64,000 bases of DNA from Tetrahymena thermophila SB210 (taxonomy: Eukaryota; Ciliophora; Oligohymenophorea; Hymenostomatida; Tetrahymenidae), in NCBI RefSeq assembly GCF_000189635.1, contig NW_002476377.1, positions 372,001-436,000 on the forward strand, read 5' to 3'. Position numbers and translations under genes: made by a program. The notes below the pieces were generated by a model. It did not search any database. It had not been told where the DNA came from and was given only the letters and a program-made list of their open reading frames with translations. Below are positions 14,322 through 25,900 of the stretch, piece after piece (positions within the stretch are counted from its first letter, which is position 1; each line of letters opens with the position of its first letter).

Positions 14322-15505
14322 TTTAATCAATGATAAAATCACAATTAAAAATTAAAAAAATCAACTAACAAATAAATAAATCATCAAATAAATTAATCAA
14401 AATTTGAATTAAAATAGAATTGAAATTAGTTTAATTTAAATTGATTGGAAAAATTTTAATTAAATGCCTTTTTATAATTAAATTTTTATTTAATCTTAAC
14501 TTTAGATTTTAAATATTCAAGTCAAAAAACAATAAAAAACAAATTAATGTAAATAAATAAATAAATCTATCTATTTTTCAAATGTATATTTGTAACAAAT
14601 AAATTTATTTCAATCTTGCTGCTTTCAAAATTAATAAACTTATATTTTAAATTAAATTAAGATAAAAGTTTTAAATAAATATAGCATAATCATTATGCAA
14701 TTACTATGTCCTTTTTTTTCTCATAATATTTCATATCTTTTTTTATCAATTATTTGATGACTTCACTCTAAGCTAATAACATATATTTATTTCACAATAT
14801 TAATCAATTTCTCTTTAAAATAGTAGAAGTTTTGTTAAAAACATTTATAAAATATTTGAAATTTACAATAAACTATAATATATTTAAAAATAATTCTTCT
14901 AAATAATATATTCTAAATAAAAATATCTCATAATTTTTATTACCTCAAATATAAGATCACCTTAATTTGGAATTCATGTTAATTTAGAAACTGACAGTAT
15001 TTATTTTTTTAATAGATTAAAAATATTTTGCTGTTTTTTTAATTTTCTATTGAATTTATTATTATTATCTTAGGTTTTAATTTAAATTTAATGAAAAAGC
15101 AGTTTCTAGAAGTGTTTCTTACTCTGCCTCTCTAAATTCTATTAGAATTCTATTAAATTAATTTCCAAAAAATTATTAATAGATATTTCAAATAAATAAA
15201 AAAATAAATAATAAAAAGTGTTAACTTAGCTTTTATAGATTTTTTTACAAGCAAGTATAAAAAAACAAACAAATAAATAAATAGAAAGAAATGTTTCACA
15301 TAGCTAGGAATTTTTTAAAATTTAAAAAATATTCACAACTATCCTTATTATAAAATGAAGGATACTTATAAAAGCTAATGGTAATTTTATAGCTAGCTAT
15401 TGATTTAGATTGTTGAATATTTAGATATTTTAGTAAATAAAACAAGGTTGTGGTTATCCGCTTTTGAAGAATAGTCACATACATTTCTTCTACTCAACAG
15501 CAAAA
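14322..15505. other. AT-rich intergenic region
   Basis: A/T-rich spacer with short runs of ATAAATAAATA. Small open frames on the minus strand near 15.3-15.5 kb have no coding character. Confidence 0.5.
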
Positions 15506-17302
15506 ATGAAAGATTATTATAAAATTTTAGATGTACCAGAAAATGCTACTTAGGACTAAATAAAAAAATAATTTTACAAGCTTGCTAAGCTTTACCATCC
15601 AGATTCTGGAGACAGCAAAGGAGATGATGTAATCATATATTTAAAGAAAGAGATAAATAAATAATTAATAAAATTTTAAATATGTAATTAGGAGAAATTT
15701 AAAGAAATCTCTGAGGCTTATAATATTGTAGGAGATGAAGGTAAAAGAATTAAATATGATTCAGATAGGAACCTATATAAGCAGCAATAAGAATAGAATA
15801 AACGTCAATACAATTAGTATTAGTCTTCCTAATCAAATTAATACACATATCAGCAATATTAATCTTTTAAAGACCATCAAAAAAGATATCATCAACAATA
15901 CTAACAATAGTAATAATAATAATACGAAGAATATGAACCCTATAATCCATATACAAGATCGAAATAGCAAAGTGCTTAGGATGATTAAAAATATAAAACA
16001 TATAAAGATTATCAAGGATTCTAAACTAGAGATTTTGATAGAGGGTAATTTTTCTTTTTTATTCTTTTGAGAAAGAAAGAAAGATTTATAATTCTAGATT
16101 GTCAAAAGGGAATTCCTTTTTGATATATCCAAAAAAGAAATGAATTTACCTAATACATGTAATAAAAGCTAATAAATATATTTGAAAATAATAGAAATAT
16201 GGTAAGAGAAGGTTTTTTTGAAAATATGAAAGATGCACCAGAGTTATGGGTATTGACGTAAGTAAATTTATTTTAAAAAGAGTAGAATTTTATAAATTAT
16301 TAATGATAAAGAGGTATTATGCTTCTTCTTGTGTTAAGATGGTTTTTCTTGACAACTGTAGAATAAAAATAGAAAAACTATACTGGTGATGAAGACTTTG
16401 AGTATGGCTAACCTAGAGGTCGTATTGTCTTAAGTGAAGAAGATATTCAAGGATTAACTCTAGTTAAATTAGAAGAACTTGATGCAACTGGTAAATACTT
16501 ACTTCCACCAAAAGCTAAAGCCTCTGTTGAAGAATACAGAAGCATTGCAAAATCAATAGATTATGACATTAAAAAGGAAAATTAAAAAAAGAAAAAAAAG
16601 GCTTCCGATTTAGGAGTTGAAGATAAGTTTGCTGATGATATTCTTGAAGAAGAAGATTTTGAAGCAAAACTTGAAAAATTACACCAAGAGAGAAAGCAAT
16701 CGATCCTAGAGTAGGTTATAGAAAAAGCTGAATGGGAATAAGCTGAAAAGGAAAAGAAAGAATAGCAAGTAAAGAAGGCAAAACCTCAAACATACAGAAA
16801 CGCTTCATCATAGGTAATGTATGAAAAAAGTGCTAACCCTAATTTGTATTCTAACTTCAATTATGCAGATAGATTTTAGAAAAAGAAAACATAGGAAGAT
16901 AAGCAAAGCAATGAGAAAAAAGATAAATAATTAAACACATTGAATGAGTAGGCTTAATAAGCATTAGATACCCAAATATAAGAAAAAGCATAGCTAAATT
17001 AAGCATAAATAGATACAATTTAGTAATTAAATCCTGATTAATTTTAGGTTTTCGGATCCAAGAAGAAAAGCAAAAAATAAAGTGAAAATGATCAAAATAT
17101 TAAATTAGTCTAGTAAGAAAGTTTAATCAGCACTGAAAGTTCTTAATAACAAGAATTATCTTAAAATTATCAATAAGAAACAGTAAACGAAAGGATTGAA
17201 TAGAAACAAGATATTTAAATTGAACAATTAATTCATTAAAATGAAAGCTAAAATGTAATATCTGAAAATCTAGATTAAACTCAATCAGTACCTTAACCTT
17301 GA
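15506..17302 (+). CDS. J-domain (DnaJ-type) co-chaperone with a transmembrane segment
   Basis: Proposed exons are 15506-15628, 15692-16044, 16195-16257 and 16312-17302, giving 509 residues. Residues 1-70 are a J domain with the catalytic HPD tripeptide at 31-33 and a SEAYNIVGDEGKR helix IV region, so it should stimulate an Hsp70 ATPase. Residues ~75-158 are rich in Gln and Tyr. Around 176-195 a hydrophobic stretch (LWVLTGIMLLLVLRWFFL) is a likely membrane anchor. The remainder is highly charged with Lys/Glu coiled-coil character and Gln-rich ends. The middle exons are small and the last intron ends in AAG, so joining the two halves is inferred. The alternative is a short J protein stopping near 16140 plus a separate gene starting near 16199. 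The HPD domain itself is certain. Confidence 0.7.
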
Positions 17303-18949
17303 TTGAAATTACTAATTATGTTCTATGTGTGTCTATAATTTAAGAAATATGGTTTGAGAAAAAAACATAATTTAATAAATATAATTATTAAACTGTAATT
17401 ATTAGTATATTTTTCATTTAAGAATATTTCAGTGAACACCTTTAACTTCGAAATTTAATCTTTAATTAAAAATTTATTTATACAACTCAACATATGTTGG
17501 TTTCAGTTATATATTTCTGGTATGAATATAAAAAGTGAATAAAATAAATCAAATAATTACACCATATTTTAAAAATAATAATCAATCGTAAGTAAATATT
17601 CTTTAGTGTTTTTGGCTTTTTATGTTTCTTTTTAATAACTAAAAATTTTGTTTAAAATACAAGTAATGTAATTAAAAATAAAAAATTTTTTATTTAAATA
17701 TAATAGAAGAAAAAAAATAAATTAGATAAATTAGAATATTTTAATTTAATTTTTTAAGTAGTTTTATCGTTTTTGCTTTTTATGTTTCTTATTAATAACT
17801 AAAGATTTAATTTAAAATACAAATATTGTAATTAAAGATAAAAATTCTTCCATTGTTAATTGTAAAAATAAATTAGAATAAAAAGAAAATTTTTATTTGA
17901 TTTTTTTAAGTAGAAATATATTTTTTATTTTTTCAAATTTTTATTTTTTTATTTTTTTATTTTTGAAAAATGAATAATGAATAATGTATATTTTCATAAA
18001 ATAAAATTTCTATCTTTGAATGTAAACAAGAATAAAATAATTGGACTTTAATTTACAAATGCTAATAGATTCTAAGTAAATACCCTTCAATTTTTTTGTG
18101 TTTGTTTATCTTTGTTAAGCAAAAATTTAATTTATAAGACAAATATTGAAATTAAATATAAAATTATATAACACTTCTTTTGTTGAGCTTTAACAGAAAG
18201 AAAAATAAAATAGATTAATTAGAATATTTTACTATTAAAACTTACTAACTTTAAGTATATATTTGACTATTTAATATGTTTCTTTTTGGAAAATAAAAAC
18301 CTAGCAGTTAATTTTTATTAAATAAAATATTTTTTTATGAATTTAAAAAGGAAAAAAGGTAAATTAGTTTCATTACAACCTTTCCATTTAAATAGTAATA
18401 AAATTTAATCAAAAGACATTGATTATTATTGAATTTTTATACTTCTTTTGAAGTGGTAAATTATTAAAAATAAAAACATTTTAAGATGAAAAAATCATTT
18501 TTTTATTTTTATATTCTTACAAAATTTAATTCATTTTTTTTACTTTACTTTTTTTTATCTTACAGTTAATTTTATTTTGACAAATTTTTATGAAATTAAG
18601 AATAAATTAATTTAGAATTTATTTACTATTCCTACAAATTTTTTGCTATTTACATCACTAAAAGTATAAGAATTCGTTTTAGTGAATTAAGAGAAATATA
18701 TGAAATTTGATTTAAAGTATTGTGGGAAATTATAAATAAATAAATAAAATAAAAAAATTTGATGAGTATTGAGATAAAATTTTATTTAGATGTAGATTAA
18801 AAGATGAATAAAAATTATATTTAACATACAAAATATAGATTGTAATAAAATAGTATTATATTATAACAAAATAGCTATAAAATAAAGATATTATATGGTT
18901 AATATTATTATTTTAATCATTATCATATTATCATGATAATTTGTACTTT
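17303..18949. other. AT-rich intergenic region with diverged repeats
   Basis: Extremely A/T-rich convergent spacer between the J-protein gene (+) and the kinase-like gene (-). It contains a set of degenerate repeats (separate entry) but no coding signal. Confidence 0.5.
17575..18240. repeat. Degenerate direct repeats, about 157-165 bp units
   Basis: Three stretches beginning near 17605, 17763 and 18090 share the same order of short words: GTAAGTAAATA..TT, then GGCTTTTTATGTTTC or a variant, then ATAACTAAA..TTT..TTTAAAATACAA.TA.TGTAATTAAA, then AAATTAGATAAATTAGAATATTTTA. The first two are about 158 bp apart and the third is about twice that distance further. They look like an old local tandem duplication in spacer DNA. 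Confidence 0.45.
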
Positions 18950-21810
18950 TCATTCATTTTAACCTATTTTTTTGGCTTATTACTTTTTATTTAAATCAAG
19001 CATTTGTTTAGGTTGAAATTTTAAAACTATATTACTGATTTAACTATTTTATTCTTGAGAACAATCTAAATGAGAAAAATGTTACTAAAAGTTGTTTTAA
19101 GATGATTCATCATATATATTGCTGTTTGGGTTTTAATCTTGCTATACTGATTATTGTAGAATTTAAACTACAGATGAGACTTGTTATTACATTTTTTACT
19201 CCATAACACAAGCGATAGTGGACTAGTCAGCATCCTAATATTACTATAACTGAGGATTAAAATTATTAGAAGATGGCATGTAGCTTTACTCAATTTAGTT
19301 GTTTCTTATTTGATCAAATATTTTGTTTGTAAATTAGGTTTTTTATAATAGAATACTGCTGTTCTGATATATAAAAAATGAAAATTCGACCTATTCTTCA
19401 TAACAATTAATGTCCATATAATTATATGGCGATGTTTTATCAAGTATCTTTTAGTTTACTTTTAAACCAAGTTAGGTTGGCTTTAATGAGGTTTAAGACT
19501 GCCATAAGTAATTTGGGTTATTTAAGTCTCTTTCAACTCTAAGGGAATCTTTGACAAGGAAAAGTTCTTGCTTGGAGTAATTTAGCTCTGTGCTGTTGAT
19601 CACTTTGATTTAAATAAGATTTGATTATTCATCACTTCCCTATATTAAATCAATTTTAAGCTGTACATATTTTTGGGTTGGTTTTGATTTTTTTAAAAAC
19701 TCTAAAGCGTTCTCTAATAAATTGATAATGACTTAGTTTATTCTTTACTAGTCATTATAAGTTTCAATAACACCCTTGAAATCTTCAAATTTGTTGTATC
19801 CACTATCATTTGTGATAGGATTTTAATTTTCTGATAAAATCAAAGATTTTTTAGGGAGCTCGCTGTTATTTTGCTTTTCATTTATATTCGAACATGAAAA
19901 AAGATTTAATTTGCCTGAGATAATGTCTGAAGGGAACTACAAAAAATCTTATTAATTTGGTGATAAACATTCATTTTATTTATTTTTTTACTAGCCAATT
20001 AATATGGAAAATTAAATACCTTCAGAGCTAAAAATAGGTGAAAAAATAGAGGAAATGTATTTGAGAAGATTGTTAAACTAAAATGGAATGTATTTCGCTT
20101 TCAGCTTAAGGTCTTATTTAAGCGATATTAGATCTTATAGATTTCTTAAATGATTTAAGTGCAGAAAACTGAATGCTTAAAAAAGTACAGGATTTTTACA
20201 TGAAATAACTGATTAGAACTTTTGAGCAATTCTGAGGAAATGCTCTAAGTATAGATTTTCTTTAATCTTAGATTACCTACTAATATTTACTACTTATTAT
20301 TTTAAACCTTCGTCAATACTTATTGAGCATACTGGCTAACTAGTATAATAAAATACGATTTTGACTAATACCTCTTACTTTACATTATTTTTCATAATAA
20401 AGGCTTTAAATTCTTCAACATTGTATTTTTCTTTTTTTTATTAATCTTCTTCTTCTTTCTCTTGTTATTTTTATTTAATTTCCTTTTTTTCCTTATTGGA
20501 TTTGGAATTTGGGGATTTATTAAAAAAAGATTATCTTTTATTAAGTTTTTAAAAATTTAAGCCATCATTTTCTTTATTATTATTTGATTAATCTGTGGGT
20601 GAATAATCTTTTTACCTACTACATGTAAAATTCACTCCAGTTAAATTGCAAGAATCTTTAGCTTATTTAAGATCATTTGGTTACAACGTATTAGATTGAT
20701 CAATTTATTACGAGTTTTCTTCACTTATGTTAAATAATTTCGTTGTTGGTGTTTGAGACCTATTATTTGATTTCAAAATTGTACTTTTTTAAATCATAGT
20801 CTTAAAGCGATAGTAAATGAATCTCTCCAAAGTATCTGAAAATCCATTTTAGAAAGAAAATCTTTTATTCTTTGTTTGATTAGAATTTTTCAATACACTT
20901 ATTCTAGTTACAGAAGTAGTACTTTAATTATTATTTAGACTGTCTTTCTAAATTGTAGTATTTCTTAAAAACTAAGTCAAGCTTTGGTCATCTTTGATAT
21001 CATAGTCTGTTTAGGCTACCCTGTTTACAAGTTTATTTTAAATTTAGTCATTAGCAGTATCATATTTAACCATTATAACACTTGAAGGTAATACATCGCG
21101 TACAAATTAACTCCACTCTTTCTCATTTTCCTGTAGAATAAAAACCTCTCTCTAGTACTTTTCATTTGTATATTTCATCCATATTAAAAAGCACATCGAA
21201 AAGAATAATAGCCCATGGAAAGAATTTAGCTATCCTGGAAAAAATACGGCTGAGTAGGAGAAATTTTGAAAAAATATTACTGCAGATGTGAGCAAAAAAT
21301 TACTTCCAATCGATAAAATAAAGTGGAACATGTATTGCGAACCTTTAGTTTATATTATTAAATCAATTTAATTTTTGAGTTTTCATTATAAAGAATTAGG
21401 CATGAAATAATAACAAAAAAAGCATATTATATTTGATTAATAATTCTACCTGCGAATATAAACATCATGTTGTTTTGTTAGCCTTATGCTCCTATATTTT
21501 TGTTGGTAATCAATATAAAACCTATATTTAGGACAACAAACCCCGCATTGTATACTGCTGTTACTATATTGAATGAGTTTTTATAATATCTTACTATCAA
21601 CAAGCTTGAAGATGATGTAACTATACACCAAATGAATCCCAAATATTATAAATTTCCAGTAAAATAAGTAAATAGAGAACAAGGTAGAGAAATCAGTAGT
21701 AACACTTTGCACCAAGCTGAGAATATGGTATTATAAAAAGGAAAAGCAACTTTATTAAAATATTATTCTTCCAAAGATTTGTTTACAAACTATAAAGTAT
21801 ATTTATTCAT
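18950..21810 (-). CDS. Multi-pass membrane protein with degenerate histidine-kinase domain
   Basis: Two exons, 21810-21450 and 21342-18950, joined in phase 1 across a 107-bp intron, giving 917 residues. Residues 1-~190 hold about six hydrophobic helices. After them comes the linker REVFILQENEKEWSQFV followed by VLPSSVIMVKYD, an arrangement I associate with ciliate membrane histidine kinases. A 200-residue Asn/Gln/Lys-rich insert follows. The C-terminal half carries a GHKL ATPase-like fold: the N-box is QVIINLLENALEFLKKS, and the end of the fold is EFSFFIYQ. The expected G1 box (DxGxG) is replaced by VINSTELN, and the G2 box (GxGLGL) is reduced to PTQLGLKV. No clear HExxxP phospho-acceptor helix is visible; the nearest sequence is FLHLNHLRNLQDL. 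It may therefore be a sensor pseudokinase. The last ~150 residues are Gln/Ser-rich. Confidence 0.75.
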
Positions 21811-22921
21811 TTATTTATTTAGTGTCTTTACTTTTTTTTATTAAATAAACAATTATTTTTTATATTTATGTAAAATTTTGTTTTGATTTCTAATTTTTAC
21901 TAATTGACAAAGATTATTTTTTTTAAGACTAAGCTATATCACTTCCTAAAAAACTAATTTTTAATATATTTACCAGAAATTTATGGCTTAAGTTATTTAT
22001 AAATTAATTTTTAGAAAAATACTTCAACTTGTATTTTTTAAAAATCTTAACTAACGCACAAAATTAAATGCTATTTTTTTACTTTTTCTTATAATTAATG
22101 TTTTCAAGAAAAATAAAATCTCCTTTTTTAAAATTAAAGAGTAATTAATTAATAAAATACAGAAATTTTATTTTTATAATTTTTTAAAGTAATTTATTAT
22201 TAAAAAATATTATAAAAAACGAAAGAAATTGTATTTATTGACAGACTTTCTTTTTTATTTATTTAAAAGTTAAAATAACCAATCAATAAGCTTTATTTAT
22301 TTCAATAAGATTAATTTTTTTTAATTAGATAGTTTTTTAAAGGAATAAATAGCATTTTGCTTTTTATAAAATAACATTTCTAATTAAGCTGGTCTAATTT
22401 TACGATTTCATATTTAAAAAAATAAAAATATCTAATAATAAATTATTTGTTTGTTTTTCTTCATTTTTAATTTCAAATTTCTTCTTAAATTTTAGTTGGT
22501 ATAAAAATAAATTAAGTGAAACTATGTAAATATATCTTGTTTGATAAAAATTAATCACATTTATTGGTTATAATCTACCAATAATTTCATTATTTTAAAA
22601 ATTATAAGCTCCTCTTTAAAAAAAAGTAATAATATTAATGTAAAGAAAAAAAGATCTAAGTTAGTATTTAAATAAAAAAGCGGTAAATAAAAAATTGTAA
22701 TTTAAATTGTAGCAAATATTTTATTCCAAATAAATTCAATAATAATTTAGGAATTGGAAATAAGTTTTTTGTGTTTTAAATTTAAATATTTTTTACTAAT
22801 TTTTTAATTATAAATGTATTTTATTAAGACTTTCTTAACTTTTTCAGCAAATAATTTAATTAATAAATTATTCTAATGAACATAATTATTAGATTTTTAA
22901 TATTTTAAAAGTAAGTTTGAT
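21811..22921. other. AT-rich intergenic region
   Basis: 1.1 kb of nearly pure A/T between the kinase-like gene and the REV3 3' end, both on the minus strand. It should contain the REV3 terminator and the kinase-like promoter; no element was recognised. Confidence 0.5.
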
Positions 22922-25900
22922 TCAAAATGATTCGTTGATTATGTTTAAATATTTAGAAATAATCTTGCTGAGGTAGTCAAGATTATCTTTAGAATATTTT
23001 TTTGCATATAAATATGGACAATTATACTCAACACAAGGAACTTCTTCAATTTCTTTATTTTCTAATGAACTACAGTTTTTGCACTTTCTTTCAATTTCTT
23101 AATACTATGAATGTATTATTTGCTATTTATGACTAAGTAAGTATGAAAGAGTAGGTATATCAGAAAGACATGAATTACAAATATCTTCAGAGCATCTTTC
23201 ATAACAAATTATGCATACTTCTAATCGATAGTAGTTTTCTATATGCAACTGACTTCTTAAATCTTAGGTCTTGCTTTATCTCTAATTAAAAAATAAATAA
23301 ATATTTATTATAATTTATTTAAAAAATTTTATTAATGTTACTTGTTGAATAAATTAATGATTTTTTAGGAAATTCACTTTAATCTTGCCTTTTGGCATAT
23401 TGAAAAACCAATCCTTTTTTTAAAATTAATTATATCAAGCTACTTTTTTTGAAAAAAGAAATACCTTTATATCCACATCAAAAGTTGAAAACAATCTTCC
23501 TATGGATGAATTAATTTATCTGTTTATGTAATACAAGCTATTCATTTGATGATTAAATTTATTGAAAAACTCTGGAACTGATACAACCAAGTCTTTTACT
23601 TTACTTTTTTGCTCACCTTGTACTACCAGATATTTAACTCTTTCTCCATACTTAGGTTTTGCTAATTAATCTTATTCCGTTATTTTTAATCCTACTATAC
23701 CATGTGCAGGTACTCTATCTTCTTTGTATTTTCCTAACTTAACTTCTTTTGCAATACAAAAATCTTTAAAATTAACATGACCATGAAGTATCTTTGCCCA
23801 TTGTTTATTCAAGTAATTTTTTAATTTGGATAAATTTTTTGTTTCAAAAAGAATGTTTAAACTTTTTTTCATTAATTTAACAACTGCATCACAACCATCT
23901 CTTCTTACTATTTCAATGCCTTTTGCCAAAAATTCAGGCTTATCAGTAATTTTTTCCATTTTATATCCAACATATCTCTTTTTTGAAACTAAAATTAATT
24001 CTCTAAATACTTTTTCAAATTTTAGTTCTATCGGATAAGGATATTACTTTGTAATCGATTCTGCTATCTCTTTACCTATCCTAAAGGCTTCTTCCACACT
24101 TCTACCTTTAAGTAAAACAAATACTGAGTCTGTATCACCATATACAACTTTTGCATACCAGTCTTTATTGCTATTAATGTATTCGCACACTTGGTTTAAA
24201 AGATATCTTCCTATTTTAATTTGAAGCAAAATTTAAAGTGATTTTTGATAAATTAAAAATATACCTGTCTCAACAATAGAATCTGCTATATCTACAGAAG
24301 GCATTCTACCTGAAAAAGATGCTCCAGTATATCCATAAACAACGCACATAAAAAGTTTTATAGACTACTATTAAGCATCAAGTAATTTGCTTAAATATTT
24401 ATCGTCCTTATAAAATCCAGCTGATTTTTTAATCATAATTCTTGTGAGTAGGAATTCGTGCAATATTTATGGTAGAATTCCTTCCCTTATAGTTTTTCTA
24501 ACATAAGCTACTTTATTTGGGGCTATAAATATGTCTTGATGGTATTGATCCATATCTTTAGGATTAAATTTTCTATCTTTTCCAAATAATTATTCAAATT
24601 TTAAGTGTGCATCTTAGTTAACACCGAGTCTTCCGCTTCCTCCATTATTAAACTGTTCATTAATATTTCCCAAACAGGTAGAATAACAATAATTATAAGC
24701 AATCATTACTGAAGGGTAAAGAGATTGAAAATCCATAACAATAACAGGACTACATAATTAAAAATTATTAAGCTAAGCAATTTAAAACTAAAAAAAAATA
24801 AAGTTTTTACTCAACAAAAAGCATTTTCGGAGGCTCCATGACCAAAGGCATACACTCAAGTATTTTTTAAGAAGCAACTTGCATTCTACTTGCAGAAAGC
24901 ATCAAATATCCGTATTATTTAGTTACTCTAACTAAAACACCTTCTACCCTAAATTAAGATCCTCTTGTTATCTTAAAATATACATTAATTGAGTTTAAAT
25001 TTATTTTTATTTATTTAATTTACAATGCTCTCGAAATCGCATCCATAAAGGCGAGCAGAAGATGTAGTTCTTTATATTATATCAAGTTTATCTAGGACTA
25101 TTTGATTAATTTTTAATTTATTAAAGTAGTAGTCAAATACTAGGGTCTTATGTTTAGCTGATTCACTATTAAACCATTTAGTAAGTGTCCAGTTGCTATA
25201 AACTGGATTTCTTATTTAAAATAATTCGTAATACACATTTTCTGCATCAAAATTAGTTAATTTTAATTTATCTCTACATAATCTCCAAATATTCCAAATG
25301 ATTCTTCCTAAATAATTATGAGAATTATTTAAATTTTATCAAAACAATTATTTACCTCTTATTTTTAAATTTAAATTATGGTAAAGTTAACCTCTTCGTA
25401 ATTCTTTGATATTTTCTTTTTATTAAGCAGATTAAGGATCATTTTGTTGTTTTATTGAACTCTGATTAGATTAAGTTTTTTTGCTCATTTTAGAATCTTC
25501 TTTTAAATTTACATCAAACTTTTTCTGTGACTTTTTTTATTATAATTAAATATTTTATTTATTTTTTAAATTTAAATAAAAAAATACATTTAAATCAAAT
25601 TCCTTCTTTTTAGAGTGTGATGTTTGGATAAAGCTATATTGAGTACCTTAGTAGAGCATTCCCTACTATGAAAATTATGATTTTTATGAAAAATGCTAAT
25701 TTTAAGATTTATTTGAAGAATGGAATGAAGGTGAAGATAAATCCATTTCAAAAACTTTATTTTTTTACTTTGATTAAATGTGTTTTGAAATTGAAGAGCT
25801 TAAGGAATTTGAATTTTAGCTTGTTAAAATTTCTTTTTAAGGATCTTCTTCAGTTTCTTCATTTTCAGCAGCAAAAAATTTAACTTAATGCTCTTGATTT

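Noticed and set aside
25670-25885. Plus-strand open frame over the REV3 gene
   Set aside because: It is the antisense of the REV3 Ser/Gln-rich insert, which is in phase with both neighbouring exons.
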